Part shown: positions 1 to 11,237 of the stretch, one piece after another
How positions within the stretch are numbered: the stretch's first letter is position 1
How the letters are laid out: each line of letters begins with the position of its first letter
NCBI GenBank assembly: GCA_012934845.2
Contig: WNNJ02002706.1
Coordinates: forward strand, 124,001 to 188,000
Direction: 5' to 3'
DNA: 64,000 nt
Origin: Pomphorhynchus laevis
Lineage: Eukaryota; Acanthocephala; Palaeacanthocephala; Echinorhynchida; Pomphorhynchidae
Program-made: the position numbers and the translations under genes
The notes under the pieces: generated by a model
Databases searched by the model: none
The model's input: only the letters and a program-made list of their open reading frames with translations
Told to the model about the DNA's origin: nothing

Positions 1-70
1 TGGATCAGAAGCTGATGAGGATTAACCAATACTGAAATGTAGTGTACTGCTGTCGGCTTCAAAGTGAACG
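1..70 (+). repeat. Fragment of ~400-bp OGT-intron repeat family
   Basis: This stretch matches, with scattered differences, segments near 56615, 57005 and 57830 inside the last big OGT intron. All share a GGATCAG block, a CTGATGA-like block, GAAATGTAG and a GTACTG-type block in the same order. Only about 70 bases are shared here; the bases after it are not recognisably related. The matching copies are in the same orientation. Confidence 0.7.
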
Positions 71-274
71 AACTATCTTAACGTTATAAAAAATTCACGT
101 ATATGTGTATAAAACAAATGAAAATATAAAAATAAATGCGCCTTTATGAATGACATGTCGTTGTATTGACTGTCAAATTAAGCTAAAACTTTATATTTGT
201 TTAAAATACGTTCGCATACTACATACTAGCTATCAATTTAAATAATTTAACAAAAGGTTAAGATTACAATGGAG
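71..274. other. Unassigned AT-rich DNA
   Basis: No open frame, repeat or RNA gene is visible between the repeat fragment and the LTR element. Confidence 0.5.
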
Positions 275-279
275 GACGT

Positions 280-400
280 TGTGGTATATAGTCAATAATC
301 TCTAATTGACATGAGTATCTATAACTGTTTTTATAAACTGATTGTTTTCTAGATTGATAAATAAAACCTCTTTGGTTTAGACTTCGTTTACATTACGACA
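280..400 (+). repeat. 5' LTR of the Ty3/gypsy element
   Basis: This 121-bp repeat has TG...CA ends and is identical to the 3' copy at 4065-4185 except for one base near its start. It contains an AATAAA that could serve as a polyadenylation signal. No obvious tRNA primer-binding site follows it. Confidence 0.92.
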
Positions 401-419
401 ATTTATTTATCAATTTGTT

Positions 420-1148
420 ATGGACAAGCTGTTGAAACCAGATGTGCTTTCATTGTCAAAGGATTCGACGGATTCAGAAACACAGTGGAGGCATTGGAAA
501 ACTCGATTAAATGCGTTTCTTTCTTGTATTCCCGATCTTAGAGAAGAGCATAAAATGCCACTATTAACGAACCTGATCAGTGCAGATCTGTTTCGATACA
601 TCGAGTCTACCGAAATATTTGCAGATGCAATGCTTGCTCTAGAGGCTTTGTTCGTAAAGCCGCGCAATGTGGTGTTTCAACGACACGTTTTGTCAACGTA
701 CAAGCAAGCTTATCCACAAACCATTGATCAGTTTCTACATGAACTACTGCATTTAGCAAAATCATGTGATTTTGAGGATGTAAATGCGAAGCGTTATCAC
801 GATGAGTACGTTCGCGATTCGTTTATTCGAGGGTTGGCTTCTTCGAGCATCCGTCAACGTTTATTGGAGCGGTCAAAGCTTTCGCTGGACGACGCTTATC
901 AAGCTGCTCGATCGCTTGAACAGGCTGAATTACAAGCTAACTCGTACTCTTGTCAACCTGTGCAAATGATGGATCCTATTAATGTTGCAGCTAGTAGTGA
1001 AAATATGACGGACGACTCTCCGGCAATTCAAGTTAATGCTACCCGTCAATCTTGTTTCTTCTGTGAAAATGCAAAACATCCTCGAGCATAATGCCCGGCG
1101 CTAAAAGTTAAATGCCGATCGTGTCAAAAAGTCGGTCATTTTGCCAAA
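420..1148 (+). CDS. gag region of the Ty3/gypsy element
   Basis: This region encodes a capsid-type protein of about 220 residues. Motifs resemble Ty3/gypsy gag, for example a DQFLHELLHLAK-like block and an RDSFIRGL block. Cysteine/histidine-rich sequence of zinc-knuckle type lies at its 3' end next to pol. The protein would form the particle shell around the element RNA. It is treated here as part of a fossil element, and no host role is suggested. Confidence 0.8.
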
Positions 1149-4076
1149 ATGTGCATGTCCAGGAAGCGCAATTCGATTGACTTGAATTCAATAGAGATTG
1201 CTCAAATTTCACAGCTTTCTTATCCGGGTCTCAAGAACGCCATAGTTTTTATAATGGCTTACGGTATCAAAATGAATGCTCTGATAGATACTGGTAGCAG
1301 TTCAAATTTTATATCGTCAAACATGATAAAACGTTGTAAACGGTCAACTACTAAGTGTTACGAAATTGCTCGGATAACATCGTCTTCTTTTCAAAGCGTT
1401 TTGAGGGAAACAGTTGCTCTCGATTTGGAGCTAATGGGCGAAAAATATTATGGTGTCAAGTGTTTTGTTCTAGACAACCTTTGTGCTGATGTAATTTTGG
1501 GCCATCCTTTTCTCAGGCGTTTCAAGCATCTTGCACTGGAGTTTGGAGGAATGCATGCACCGATTGTTATTGGGGCCCTGGAAGCAATGCATGTTGAACC
1601 ACATCCGTTATTTGAACATAGGAGTATCGATATTCGTCCATTGCAAACAAAATCTTGTCGACGAACTCCTAGTCAGGACGCATTTATTAAATCAGAAGTA
1701 AAGCGACTTCTCGAAAACGGCATCATAGAACCAAGTTCATCCCCCTGGAGGGCACAAGCACTCATTGTTACAAATTCTCAGGGAAAACAAAGAATGGTGA
1801 TCGACTATTCACGGACGATCAATCGATTCACATTGCTCGACGCATTTCCCTTGCCACGAACGGATGATTTAATAGACAAGCTTTCGAACTATCGAATATT
1901 CTCATGCGTGGATATGAAAGATGCCTACAATCAACTACCTATTTTACAATCCGAAAAAGAGTTCACCGCTTTCGAGGCTGCTGGAGGCCTTTATCAATAC
2001 AAACGAGTGCCTTTCGGGCTCACAAACGGTGTAGCAGTGTTCCAGCGCATCATGAATAGTTTAATTGACAGAGAAGCATTGTCTGGTGTCTTTTCGTATC
2101 TCGACGACATTTTAATTGCAGGAAAGAATAGGGAAGAGCATAACGCAAACCTCCAGAAATTCTTAGCCATGGCAAGAAAATACCATCTAACATTAAACGA
2201 AACCAAGAGTGTGTTCGCATCCGAGTCAATAAGCGTTTTGGGACAGTGTATTGAGAACGGAATGATTAAGCCCGACCCACGACGAACTAGACCAATCTTC
2301 GAGCTCAAGAATCCGACGGATGCAACCGAACATTCCCATCTGCGGGGGTTGTTAACTTACTATTGTCGCTGGATACCTGGTTTTGCGCACCGCGCTCGAG
2401 ATTTTGCTACAGAGACAAATTTTCCCATGGGTGAATCAGCAATGAAGAGCTTGAAGGATATAAAAGCAGCCTTAATATGTGCCTGCCGTTCGTGTATAGA
2501 TGAAAATTTACCGTTTGAAGTAGAGACAGATGCATCAAAAGTAGCGATAGCGGCTACCTTGAGCCAGCGTGGTAGACCAGTTGCTTTTTTTTCGCGAGTA
2601 CTGTCCAAACATGAAAAGCGCAATCCAGCGATTGAATTAGAAGCTCTGGCAATAATTGAAGCTCTTAAAGAATGGCGTCACTACCTCATTAGACGTCCAT
2701 TTCGAGTTATTAAAGATCAAAGATCAGTTGCTTATATGATGTCTTCACATTCGAATAGGATAAAAAATGAAAAAATTGAACGCTGGCGATTAGAGTTATC
2801 CCAATTTCGCTTTGAGATCATTTATCGTCCCGGCGTTGACAACGTAGCAGCGGACGCTTTATCACGACTAGCATGCTCCGGCGTAACGACTTCTCAATCC
2901 GACTTAATAAAATTACACCGTTCACTATGTCATCCTGGTCAGACAAGATTGTGGCATTATGTCAGGGCGAAGAATTTGCCATTTTCTTTAAGTGATATAC
3001 GGGAAGTTGTAAACTCTTGTTCAACGTGTGCAAAGATAAAGCCGAGATTCTATCGTCCTCCCACCAGCGTCTTAATCAAATCACTTCAACCGTTTGAACG
3101 TTTGTCAATCGACTTCAAGGGTTCATTTCTCAGTAAAACAAACGCAAAATATATACTGACGGTCGTCGATGAGTTTTCAAAGTTTCCGTGGGCATTTCCG
3201 TGTTGCGATACTTCTGCCGAATCAGTTATAACATGCTTAAAGCAGCTTTTCTACCTTTTTGGGACACCGAAATATTTGCACTCAGACCGAGGAAGCGCTT
3301 TTGTGTCACGCGAATTCAAAGTGTTTACATCTTCACTTGGGATTGCTACAAGCCAAACTTCTTCTTACAATCCGCGGGGCAATGGCCAATGTGAGCGATT
3401 AAATGGAACGATATGGCGTGGAATTCAGTTATCGGTGTTGGATGCGAAATTACCAATACAGTCTTGGGCGTCAGTTTTGCCTTCTGTGCTGAACTCAATT
3501 CGGTGTTTGCTGTGTACATCTACCAACGCAACGCCTCATGAACGTATGTTCAAGTACGACCGAGGATCTTCAACAGGCCGTTCGCTACCAAGTTGGCTTT
3601 TAAATTTGGGGCCGGTTGTGGTTCGTTGTCGTAATAAAGGAGACAATGTGGTACAAGAAGCACTGTTGCTAGAATCGAACCAGCACTACGCTAGAATACA
3701 ACTAAAAAGTGGGCACGTTTCCACGGTTTCAACGCGGGACTTAGCACCTTGCCCTGAAGATCAACTATCATTGTCGTGGTCCGGGCCAGAAGATGGAACG
3801 ACATTAGCAGAGTCAAACAATACTAACCAAAAGGAATTCCTACATCCAACAACGACATCCATAAGCCAAGATCTTAACTTATCAAACTTTGAGGAAGCCT
3901 CCTCCCAAGCAATGGACGGAAATAGCAACGAAGAAGCTACATCAACCCAATCAAACTTGAATTTGGATAGGCAGACGATTACTACTCAAGTCAACCAATC
4001 TAACAACGAGGTACGACAGCGAGGTCAACCTGCTTATCTTTCAAACTATTATGTAGGGGAAGAATGTGTTATATAG
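1149..4076 (+). CDS. pol region of the Ty3/gypsy element (PR-RT-RH-IN)
   Basis: A 975-residue open frame. In order: an aspartic protease motif (LIDTGSSSNF, about residue 45); a reverse transcriptase with VDMKDAYNQLP and the catalytic FSYLDDIL (about residue 320); an RNase H with VETDASKVAIAA (about residue 460); and an integrase with a zinc-binding HX..H/CX2C block (LHRSLCHPG...CSTCAK) and DFKG and HSDRGSAF catalytic blocks. The domain order identifies Ty3/gypsy. The frame ends just inside the 3' LTR. Confidence 0.93.
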   Translation: MCMSRKRNSIDLNSIEIAQISQLSYPGLKNAIVFIMAYGIKMNALIDTGSSSNFISSNMIKRCKRSTTKCYEIARITSSSFQSVLRETVALDLELMGEKYYGVKCFVLDNLCADVILGHPFLRRFKHLALEFGGMHAPIVIGALEAMHVEPHPLFEHRSIDIRPLQTKSCRRTPSQDAFIKSEVKRLLENGIIEPSSSPWRAQALIVTNSQGKQRMVIDYSRTINRFTLLDAFPLPRTDDLIDKLSNYRIFSCVDMKDAYNQLPILQSEKEFTAFEAAGGLYQYKRVPFGLTNGVAVFQRIMNSLIDREALSGVFSYLDDILIAGKNREEHNANLQKFLAMARKYHLTLNETKSVFASESISVLGQCIENGMIKPDPRRTRPIFELKNPTDATEHSHLRGLLTYYCRWIPGFAHRARDFATETNFPMGESAMKSLKDIKAALICACRSCIDENLPFEVETDASKVAIAATLSQRGRPVAFFSRVLSKHEKRNPAIELEALAIIEALKEWRHYLIRRPFRVIKDQRSVAYMMSSHSNRIKNEKIERWRLELSQFRFEIIYRPGVDNVAADALSRLACSGVTTSQSDLIKLHRSLCHPGQTRLWHYVRAKNLPFSLSDIREVVNSCSTCAKIKPRFYRPPTSVLIKSLQPFERLSIDFKGSFLSKTNAKYILTVVDEFSKFPWAFPCCDTSAESVITCLKQLFYLFGTPKYLHSDRGSAFVSREFKVFTSSLGIATSQTSSYNPRGNGQCERLNGTIWRGIQLSVLDAKLPIQSWASVLPSVLNSIRCLLCTSTNATPHERMFKYDRGSSTGRSLPSWLLNLGPVVVRCRNKGDNVVQEALLLESNQHYARIQLKSGHVSTVSTRDLAPCPEDQLSLSWSGPEDGTTLAESNNTNQKEFLHPTTTSISQDLNLSNFEEASSQAMDGNSNEEATSTQSNLNLDRQTITTQVNQSNNEVRQRGQPAYLSNYYVGEECVI

Positions 4077-4185
4077 TCAATAATCTCTAATTGACATGAG
4101 TATCTATAACTGTTTTTATAAACTGATTGTTTTCTAGATTGATAAATAAAACCTCTTTGGTTTAGACTTCGTTTACATTACGACA
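4065..4185 (+). repeat. 3' LTR of the Ty3/gypsy element
   Basis: Direct repeat of 280-400 with one difference in 121 bases. GACGT follows directly at 4186-4190 and matches the five bases before the 5' LTR. Confidence 0.92.
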
Positions 4186-4190
4186 GACGT

Positions 4191-5950
4191 TTACCTGATA
4201 AAATTCTGGGCGCAACTAATGCTTCTAGAGAAATACTCTTCCTAATTAAATGGTATTTTCTATTGTTGATATTTATTAAAGATTATAAATACTCATTAAC
4301 TCAGATCTTCAGCCATCAACAATATCAACTTACGTTGGACTGGTGAAGCTTTTTCAAATAAAATGCTAATGGCGTATTTCCTCTTTTGAAATTTGCTTAT
4401 CTAGAATATTATTCTAATACAAAGCATATTATTTATTATCCATCCATAAAAATGTTTCGCTTAATAGTTTAAATTTATTTTTATATAATATTGTGTTGAT
4501 TTAAGTATTTAACTATTTGCTGTTTGATTTTATTTTTATAGTAAACAAATGTCATTATTTAATATATTATATTTAATATTATATGGCATGTTTGAATAAA
4601 TAAATGAGAAAATAAACGAGAAATCCTTTTAATCAAAGTAATTTAATTTAAATATGTAATTTAATTATTTAAATGACTTTGAAGAAAACCAATATCATTA
4701 CATTTATGTAATTTTAAAAATTTCATTATCTAATGTATTATATTTAATATTATAAAATGAAATCTAAAATTAAAATTATTTAATGTATTAAAATATGATA
4801 TAAATGAATGATCATGCAAAATTAGTTTTAATTGATGTTACGAGTTTCTATTTGATTCTATTTGATAGATTTAACTGATTTTGAATAAGTCTACCAAGTA
4901 TCTTAAGTCAATATCGTTACAAATTATTATTACATAATTATCATTACAAATTGTTGCAATTCTTAAAATTTCATTATTTAATGTATTATATTTTATATTA
5001 TATGGTATGCATGAATGCTCATGCAAAAATATGTTTCTTGTAAATTTAAATATGTCATCTTTACGATATAAATTAATAGTAGTTTTAGTTAATGTTAATT
5101 TAATGTTCATATCTAGATATACACCTTCTTTATCATTAATATTGGTTTTGTTAAGAATAAGGCTTTCTGGATAAATGTGCTCACTAATTGAATAAAAATT
5201 ATTAGAATTAAATACACATATATCATCAATGTATCGAAACATATATTTCATATATTTATATTGTTTAGATTTAGTTTTTACACAGTTATGAACAAATTCA
5301 TATTCTATAAAGCTTAAAAACAAGTCAGCTATAATTGGGCTACTATTACCACCCATTGGAACACCTTTTACTTGTCTAAATATAGATGTCTATACCTTAA
5401 AATAATTTTGATTTATTAAAATTATTGATGTAAAGTAGTGGTTCACGCCGTAGACCACTAGATTGGCGTAGTGGATTAATTTATTAAAATATATTAATAG
5501 TTTTAATAGATATATACCTTTTATCATCAATATCAGTTTTATTAAGAATTAGGCTACCTTGATAAATTTGTTTACTGATTGATTAAAAAGATTTCTCATT
5601 TATTTTCTCATTTATTTATTCCATATAACATATAATATAAAATATAATACATAAAATAATGAAATTTTAAGAATTGCAACAATATGTAACGATATTGCAT
5701 TTCTTTAAAATCATTTAAATAATTTAATAGATACATATTTTAAACTAGGTTACTATAAAAATACCATCAAACAGAAAATAGTAAATAAATCAACATAATA
5801 ATATTAAAAATAAATTTAAAATCATTTTATTTAAACTTTTAAGCGGAAAATCTAAATAGATAATAAATATAGTTTGTATTAGAATAAGACACTAGATAGA
5901 CCAATTTTATCAGAGGAAATACGTATTTGCCTTCTCTACTATGTTGGGTC
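4191..5950 (-). mobile_element. Penelope-like element with inverted flanks
   Basis: A reverse transcriptase fragment on the minus strand (4871-5356) is flanked by related sequence in opposite orientations. The stretch around 4390-4640 reappears as its reverse complement around 5590-5935, including the TTCTAATACAAA, ATTTATTATC and TTTATAGTAA blocks. Inverted or tandem terminal segments are common in PLEs. The element is decayed. Similar outer sequence (CTAGATA...TTTATCA...GAAATACG) recurs near 41870 and 51175. The PLE assignment rests on the RT motifs and this flank structure. Confidence 0.6.
4871..5356 (-). pseudogene. Reverse transcriptase fragment, PLE-like
   Basis: A 161-residue frame begins with the palm motif MGGNSSPIIADL, followed by the catalytic box FRYIDDICVFN and later LDMNIKL. 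This matches the palm-to-thumb part of a Penelope-like reverse transcriptase, with the YIDD variant of the YXDD box. The finger domain and a GIY-YIG endonuclease are not attached. Codon use is extremely AT-rich like the surroundings. The family is fairly secure as a retroelement RT; the assignment to PLE is an inference. Confidence 0.65.
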
Positions 5951-5984
5951 GAGCAATATGAGCCAATTTCCAATAACATAGAAG

Positions 5985-6060
5985 TTCGCCCTGATGACTT
6001 ATAATCCTTATTCACACACAGCGTCTGTTATTTATAAGTCAATTCATAAAAATTGACCTT
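5985..6060 (+). repeat. Dispersed PLE-end motif, copy 1
   Basis: A CTTATTC...TTATTTATAAGTCAATTCAT block that recurs in diverged form near 14870, 41970, 48790 and 51270, always on the same strand. Several copies are adjacent to PLE sequence, so it is probably a terminal piece of one PLE family. Confidence 0.5.
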
Positions 6061-6535
6061 TATTTCAAATTTTTATTTTTTACTTGATATAACTGAATAA
6101 TATAATAACTTAATATTTATTACTGAATATTTTTTAAAATAAAAATTATAAAAAAATTTATTATTAAAAAAATAATAAAAATAATATTTTTTTATTATTA
6201 AATTATTAATTATTTAATTATTTTTAATTTATAAACAATATAGAATACGTAGTCTCAGCTAGCTGCTTTGATTTAATATGGCATCTGCAATCTAATTATT
6301 CAATTATTTATAAATAAATTTACATCATAAAAAATTAATCATTTAATTTTTTAATAATCATTAATAATAAATAATAAAAACGTTTTTGAAATGTCGTATA
6401 TCAGTAATATCGAATTATAATTTATAATTTATAATAATTATTTGATTATTTATTATTAAATTGTTATATTTTTATTTATCAATATTTTTATTTATAATAC
6501 TAAATTATTATTATTAATAATAATAATTTATTCGG
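6061..6535. other. Very AT-rich spacer
   Basis: Almost entirely A and T, with many short AATAAT/TTATTA runs. No frame, RNA gene or longer repeat can be supported. Confidence 0.7.
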
Positions 6536-6539
6536 GGGT

Positions 6540-7080
6540 GAAAAGAAGATTTTTAACGATTTAAAACACAGTAAGATTATTGCAGAACTGGAGTTGCATG
6601 CAGTGGTTTGTAAGGGGATTCGACAGAGCGGTCTTTTCTAGACGTTTGCGTTTATAACGTTCATGTTCCATCGTATGCCAATCGAAGCCCTCATAGTTTG
6701 TTTGAGTATCATCACAACAGAAAGCGGGCCAAATATTTAGAGCAAGTATCTAGGATCGATCGTGCTTCATTTATTCCGGTTATTTTTTCATCGTCTGGCA
6801 GAATCAGTAGAGAGTCACATGCATTGCTTAAGAGAATAGCGTCAATACAGGCTTTAAGAGGGGACAATAACTACAGTGATTGTATCGCTACGTTACGTCG
6901 AAAGATCGGGTTTGGTCTAATAAAATCAAATTCTTGGTGTTTTCGATGCCGTCGTCAGAGGTCTGAAGAGATATAGTTAGAATGCATTTATAATGAGGTC
7001 TAACTTTTTGTCGAGTATTTGACTATTTGATTTGTCTTGTGTTTAATGTAATTTTGTGTAATAAATATTTTCTTTCAAAA
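6540..7080 (+). mobile_element. 3' end of an unidentified retroelement
   Basis: The C-terminal end of a longer frame (6698-6976 and upstream in-frame sequence) is followed by an AATAAA signal near 7060 and an A-rich tail. The conceptual product contains NRKRAKYLEQV, then SFIPVIFSSSG and a C-terminal LRRKIGFGLI...CFRCRR. This layout resembles the C-terminus of retroelement polyproteins seen in many invertebrates, but the class cannot be fixed without a search. No target-site duplication was recognised. Confidence 0.45.
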
Positions 7081-7174
7081 AAATAAAAATTTAATGATTT
7101 ATTATTTTATAATTTTTTTTAAATTTATAATTAATTATTTAAATAATAATACAAATATATTTAATGTGGCAAAT

Positions 7175-7191
7175 GCGTACAAGCTGTACGC
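7175..7191 (-). other. LINE 3'-end hairpin
   Basis: GCGTAC and GTACGC arms enclose a five-base loop. The equivalent hairpins at 24710-24725 and 25915-25930 have GCGTGC/GCACGC arms, so one base pair has changed on both sides while pairing is kept. Confidence 0.75.
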
Positions 7192-7220
7192 TTACAAGTC
7201 CACAAACAAAAATGAGAAAG

Positions 7221-10130
7221 TCAAGCAGATAAATTGTTAAAATGGGATCGGATTTGTCGTTTGAAGCACTGCAGGGAAGTTGATTGGCGTATATGTATGG
7301 GCAGATGATTCCACGATAGAGGAGCAGCCACCAGGAAGGAGCGGAGTCCAAAGGAGGTAGAGTAGTTTGGGACATGTAAAAGAAGGGAATTACAGGAACA
7401 CAAGGAACAGTAAACAGGACGAGAATTATCAAGAAAAGGAAGGTTGAGAAATGAAGGGGTATGAAAAGTTACAAGGCGGAAAGCAACGATAAGAAGACGA
7501 ATTTGAACACGACAATAAATTGTAGGCAAATCGAGAGAAGCAAGATGGTAGGATGTATGATCAAAACGACGAAGACGGAGGAGAATTCGGACAGCTGCGT
7601 TGACGATGCGTTGTAGGGGAAGAAGAGTGGATTTAGGTGAGTTGGAAAATAGACTAAGACAATAATCGAGTCTAGAAAAAAGGAGAGATGATATGATAGT
7701 CATACAAGAAGGGAAATCGATCAATCTACGAACTTGACGGAGGTTGCGGAGTATCAAGGTAGATGAGCGTACTTTATCTCTAACGAAAGGTTTAAGTGAA
7801 AGTCGGTTGTCAAAATGGAAGCCTAGGAAAACGAGATTATCAACGATAGGAAGAATTGTAGAATTTAATGATACGGAGGGAGGTTCGAAGCCGAGGCGTC
7901 GAGGTAGGATCCACATAATTTTGGATTTATCAGGATTCAGAGAAAGGCGAAGGGAAGAAAGATGATTGGAAATTGAGACAAGACAGTCCGAAGCGGAAAC
8001 ACTAAGATCGTGAATACGATAAACAGGTGCATGAGCATAGATGAGAATGTCATCAGCATATTGCATAACATGGAAGTTAAATTTATGAGAAATCGAAGAC
8101 AAATCACCAAGAAGAAGAGAGAAAAGTATAGGGCCTAATACGGAGCCTTGTGGAACACCGGACGGAATGGACGAAGGACGGGAGTGAGAAGAGTTAGAAT
8201 ATACGCGAAATGTACGGTTTGATAGATATGAAGAAAACCATGACACAGTGGGTAAAGAGAAGCCATAATCATGACGAAGGCGATGGAGAAGAATCGAGTG
8301 ATCGACGATGTCAAAAGCAGACGATAGATCAAGAGAAACTATGACACTACATAATTTATGATCGCGCGATATGAGTAAGTCGTTATAAACTTTAAGACAT
8401 GCAATTTCGGTAGAGTAATTAGAGCGAAAAGCGGCTTGGAAGGGAGGAAATAAGTTAGAGGAATAGAGATATGTATTAACTTGCTTAAGAACGAGACGCT
8501 CAAAGAGTTTAGAGAGGGTTGGGAGAAGTGAAATAGGACGGTACGAAGATGGTAGTGAGGAGTCGAGAGATTGCTTTTTGATGAGAGGACGAACAGTGGC
8601 GCATTTCCAGATGGAAGGAAATGTACGGCTACGGATGGACGAGTTGAACAATGTGGTTAGGAAGGGTAAGATAACGGAGCAGATATTTTTAAGCAAGTGA
8701 GTGGGAATTGGGTCAGAAGGAGAGGTTTTATTAGGTAATGACAGCAGAACCGAAGAAACTTCATCAGACGAAACGGGAAGAAGGTGGAATAGTTCTGGGA
8801 GGGAAGTATTTAAAGATAAGAGTGGGTACAAGGGAGCTACGGGTAGTAGGGAAAATAAATTAGATAGCTTAGTTTGTAGATAAGAAGAAACATCATCAGG
8901 ATTTATATTAGAAGAAGTAGATGATCGTGAAAGAATTGAGTTTAAGATTTTCCAATGAGATTTAGAGTTGGAAGATGACTCGAGTTGATTTCGCCAAAAG
9001 AGAGTACGTTTAGTACGTATAAGAATGAGATGTGAACGGCGTTGAGAAAAGTAGGAATCACGAAGATTTGGAGGGAGTGAGTTGGGTGAACGTTTAAGAA
9101 AGCGTTTATACATACGAAAAGAGTGACGGAGGCGACGCTTAGAAAGACTACAGTCAGAATCGAACTAGGGAGCATGGCGCAAGCGCTGGGAACGTCGAAG
9201 TCGACTAGGCAGAAGGTTATTGAGGATCGACGTTAGTTCAGAATCAAACAGAATGCAGAGATCATCGGGAGAGAGATAGTGAAGAGGAAGTGAAAAGAGT
9301 GAAGAATTGAGTAAGGCTGTGCAGAGATCAGGGATATCGAGAAGCTTCCATGGTCGACTTGGTGTAGATAAAGGTAAAGGCGGAGAAGGAGGATAGGGAC
9401 GAGTAAGAGTAAGAGTGACAAGGAAATGATCGGACAAACCAGGATCAGTAATTGACAAGGAGGTATAGTCATTGAAGCAGTTAGGAACAGCAATGATGTC
9501 GAGAGCACCGCCGAGAATATGAGTTGGGCTTGTTGAAAGTAATTTATAGTTAAAATCAGAAAAAAGATTAGTTAAAGTGATAGAGTCAGAGTCAGACGGG
9601 CGATCAAGACGAATGTTAAAATCGCCGAGAACAAAAGAAGGAGTATAAGACAATGAACAGTGAGACATTAGATCTGCAAGGTCGTTAAAGAAGATACGTG
9701 ATGGGGCAACTGAACCTGGACGGTATACAATCACAAGTTCCAGAGGGAAAGGCGTTGATAATCTGCATATGAGTAATTCGAACGAAGTGTAACGGATGTT
9801 AACGTTGATTTTACGTAAAGACATTGGGTGACGAGCAATGGCAACAATACCGCCATGGTTAGACGCAGTAGATGTATGAGATGTAATTTGACGAGCTGAT
9901 TCAACTAGAGAACAACCAGAGCGACATAGACGACGAATAGCAAGATCGTCGGAGTCAGAGTGCCAGGATTCGGTAATGCAGAGAATATCGATAGATAATT
10001 GATCGAAGATATCGAGAAGCATATCAGCTTTATGGAGAATGGAGCGAGTATTGAATAGACTAAGACGAAAAGTATGCTTAGGAGCGAGATCGACTAGCGA
10101 AGAAGACAAGGGGGAGAGATGGGACGCCAT
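7221..10130 (-). pseudogene. LINE ORF2: endonuclease and reverse transcriptase
   Basis: One reading frame of about 970 codons, interrupted by a single in-frame TAG at about 9163 where the sister copy at 22.7 kb has tryptophan (HAPW). The N-terminal third is an apurinic-type endonuclease (NTRSILHKADM near the start, CITESWH, VLGDFNI, and a DPGLSDHFLVT block). The rest is a reverse transcriptase with SYRPISLL, GVPQGSVLGP and the catalytic QYADDILIYAH. The C-terminus (SFGLRSFLVAAPLSWNHLP) is typical of CR1/L2 LINEs. The product would nick target DNA and copy LINE RNA into it. Apart from the single stop the frame looks intact, which suggests a fairly recent copy. Confidence 0.9.
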
Positions 10131-10190
10131 CGAATTTTTGGCCTTGTGTGAAGAACGTGAAAATAAATAATATAAAATACGCAGACTCAG

Positions 10191-10790
10191 TTAACCGATA
10201 TGATTCGTTTTTATAGCCGTTTGAAATCGATCATTTAGTGATTCACCATATCATTTACTCATTTATTATTTACTGCTAATTTATTATTAACTGCTCAACA
10301 AAAAGTTTGAAAGATAAAATAACACAATAATAATCAACCTTGAACTTTCTTGGTTATATCTACATACAATTAATCACTGCTGTTAATAACTGCTCATGCA
10401 AACTGAAGAAATTAAGGTTAGTAATTTTACTGCTCTAAATCGTGAAATTGAGGAGCTTCCTCCGATTAAGAAATCTGGTTAATCTGGTTAACATTACCCC
10501 CACAATTCCAATAGAATAGAAAACCATTTTTCTGACGATAGAATTTCTGAAAATAGAATATTTTTCTAGTTGTATTGTTATAAAGTTGTTTTGTTATACA
10601 ATCACTATTTTTTCATAACTGACATAATTTGAAATTAATGAGAACAGAACAAAAATTTTTAACAGCTTAAATACACAAAACAAGGTGAATTAGAAACACA
10701 ACTGATTGCAAAATTGTCTGTATTCTTATAAATACTTACAAAATATAAAGATTATCACATATTTACTGTCTTCTTATTTTTTTATCTACT
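10191..10790. other. No gene seen; possible LINE 5' debris
   Basis: AT-rich DNA. A short phrase at 10490-10515 (TTAACATTACCCCCACAATTCCAA) is repeated near 10828-10851 at the start of the next LINE, so a partial duplication of that LINE's ORF1 region is likely here. Confidence 0.4.
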
Positions 10791-10799
10791 CAAATTTTC

Positions 10800-11237
10800 A
10801 TGAGTGTTCGGAAACTCGTTTATCTGTTTAACATTACACCCACAATTCCAAAAAACATTAGATTTATTAAAAACAAATACTATCAAACTCTTCCTATTGT
10901 ATTCACAAATACCGAAGAGGACAATACCCATCTCCTGCCTAATGCAGCATTCAATCCTTTTATGGGTTTCAATCTAAACTTGACAATTGCAAGTACAGAC
11001 AATCTTACATTTCCACGTGTAACACGTGTCACATGTGGGGACACTGGAACTCCACCTGTGAGGCTGAAGAAATGCGAAGTGTGTGAATCTGATGAATTCG
11101 TCCATGACACTCAATGCAAACTAGCCCCAAAATGCATAAATTGCGGACTTGAACATCCTGCGTGGTCAAGATGTTCAGCATTCAAGGACCATGTGAGAAG
11201 ACATACAGTGAATAATAATGTCTACTCCCCCTCTTAA
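10800..11237 (+). pseudogene. ORF1 (gag-like) of gag-type LINE copy A
   Basis: A 145-residue frame with NPFMGFNLNLTI followed by cysteine-rich segments CEVC...C and CINCGLEHPAWSRC. The same order appears in copy C at 62365-62805. Such LINE ORF1 proteins bind the element RNA and act as a nucleocapsid. Relative to copy C the first knuckle is damaged and the N-terminal part is missing. Confidence 0.75.

Larger units (their letters stand above)
280..4185 (+). mobile_element. Ty3/gypsy LTR retrotransposon, apparently full length
   Basis: Two 121-bp direct repeats (280-400 and 4065-4185), each starting TGTG and ending ACA, bound a 3.9 kb element. The 5-bp sequence GACGT sits immediately outside both ends (275-279 and 4186-4190), as expected of a target-site duplication. 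Inside lie a gag region and a long pol frame in the order protease, reverse transcriptase, RNase H, integrase, which is the Ty3/gypsy order. No envelope gene is visible. The two LTRs differ at one position in 121, so the insertion is probably recent on an evolutionary scale. As a fossil it looks whole or nearly so, with at most one or two breaks. The pol frame runs a few bases into the 3' LTR, which compact families commonly do. Confidence 0.93.
7150..10190 (-). mobile_element. CR1/L2-like LINE, 5'-truncated
   Basis: A minus-strand LINE with an endonuclease-reverse transcriptase ORF2 and a 3' tail that forms a GC hairpin (7175-7191) followed by the conserved ATTTGCCAC block. The same tail is found at the ends of the two LINE copies at 24.7 and 25.9 kb, so all three belong to one family. 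ORF1 is missing; homology with the full copies stops shortly before the ORF2 start. The 3' end runs into AT-rich DNA near 7150. Confidence 0.88.
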
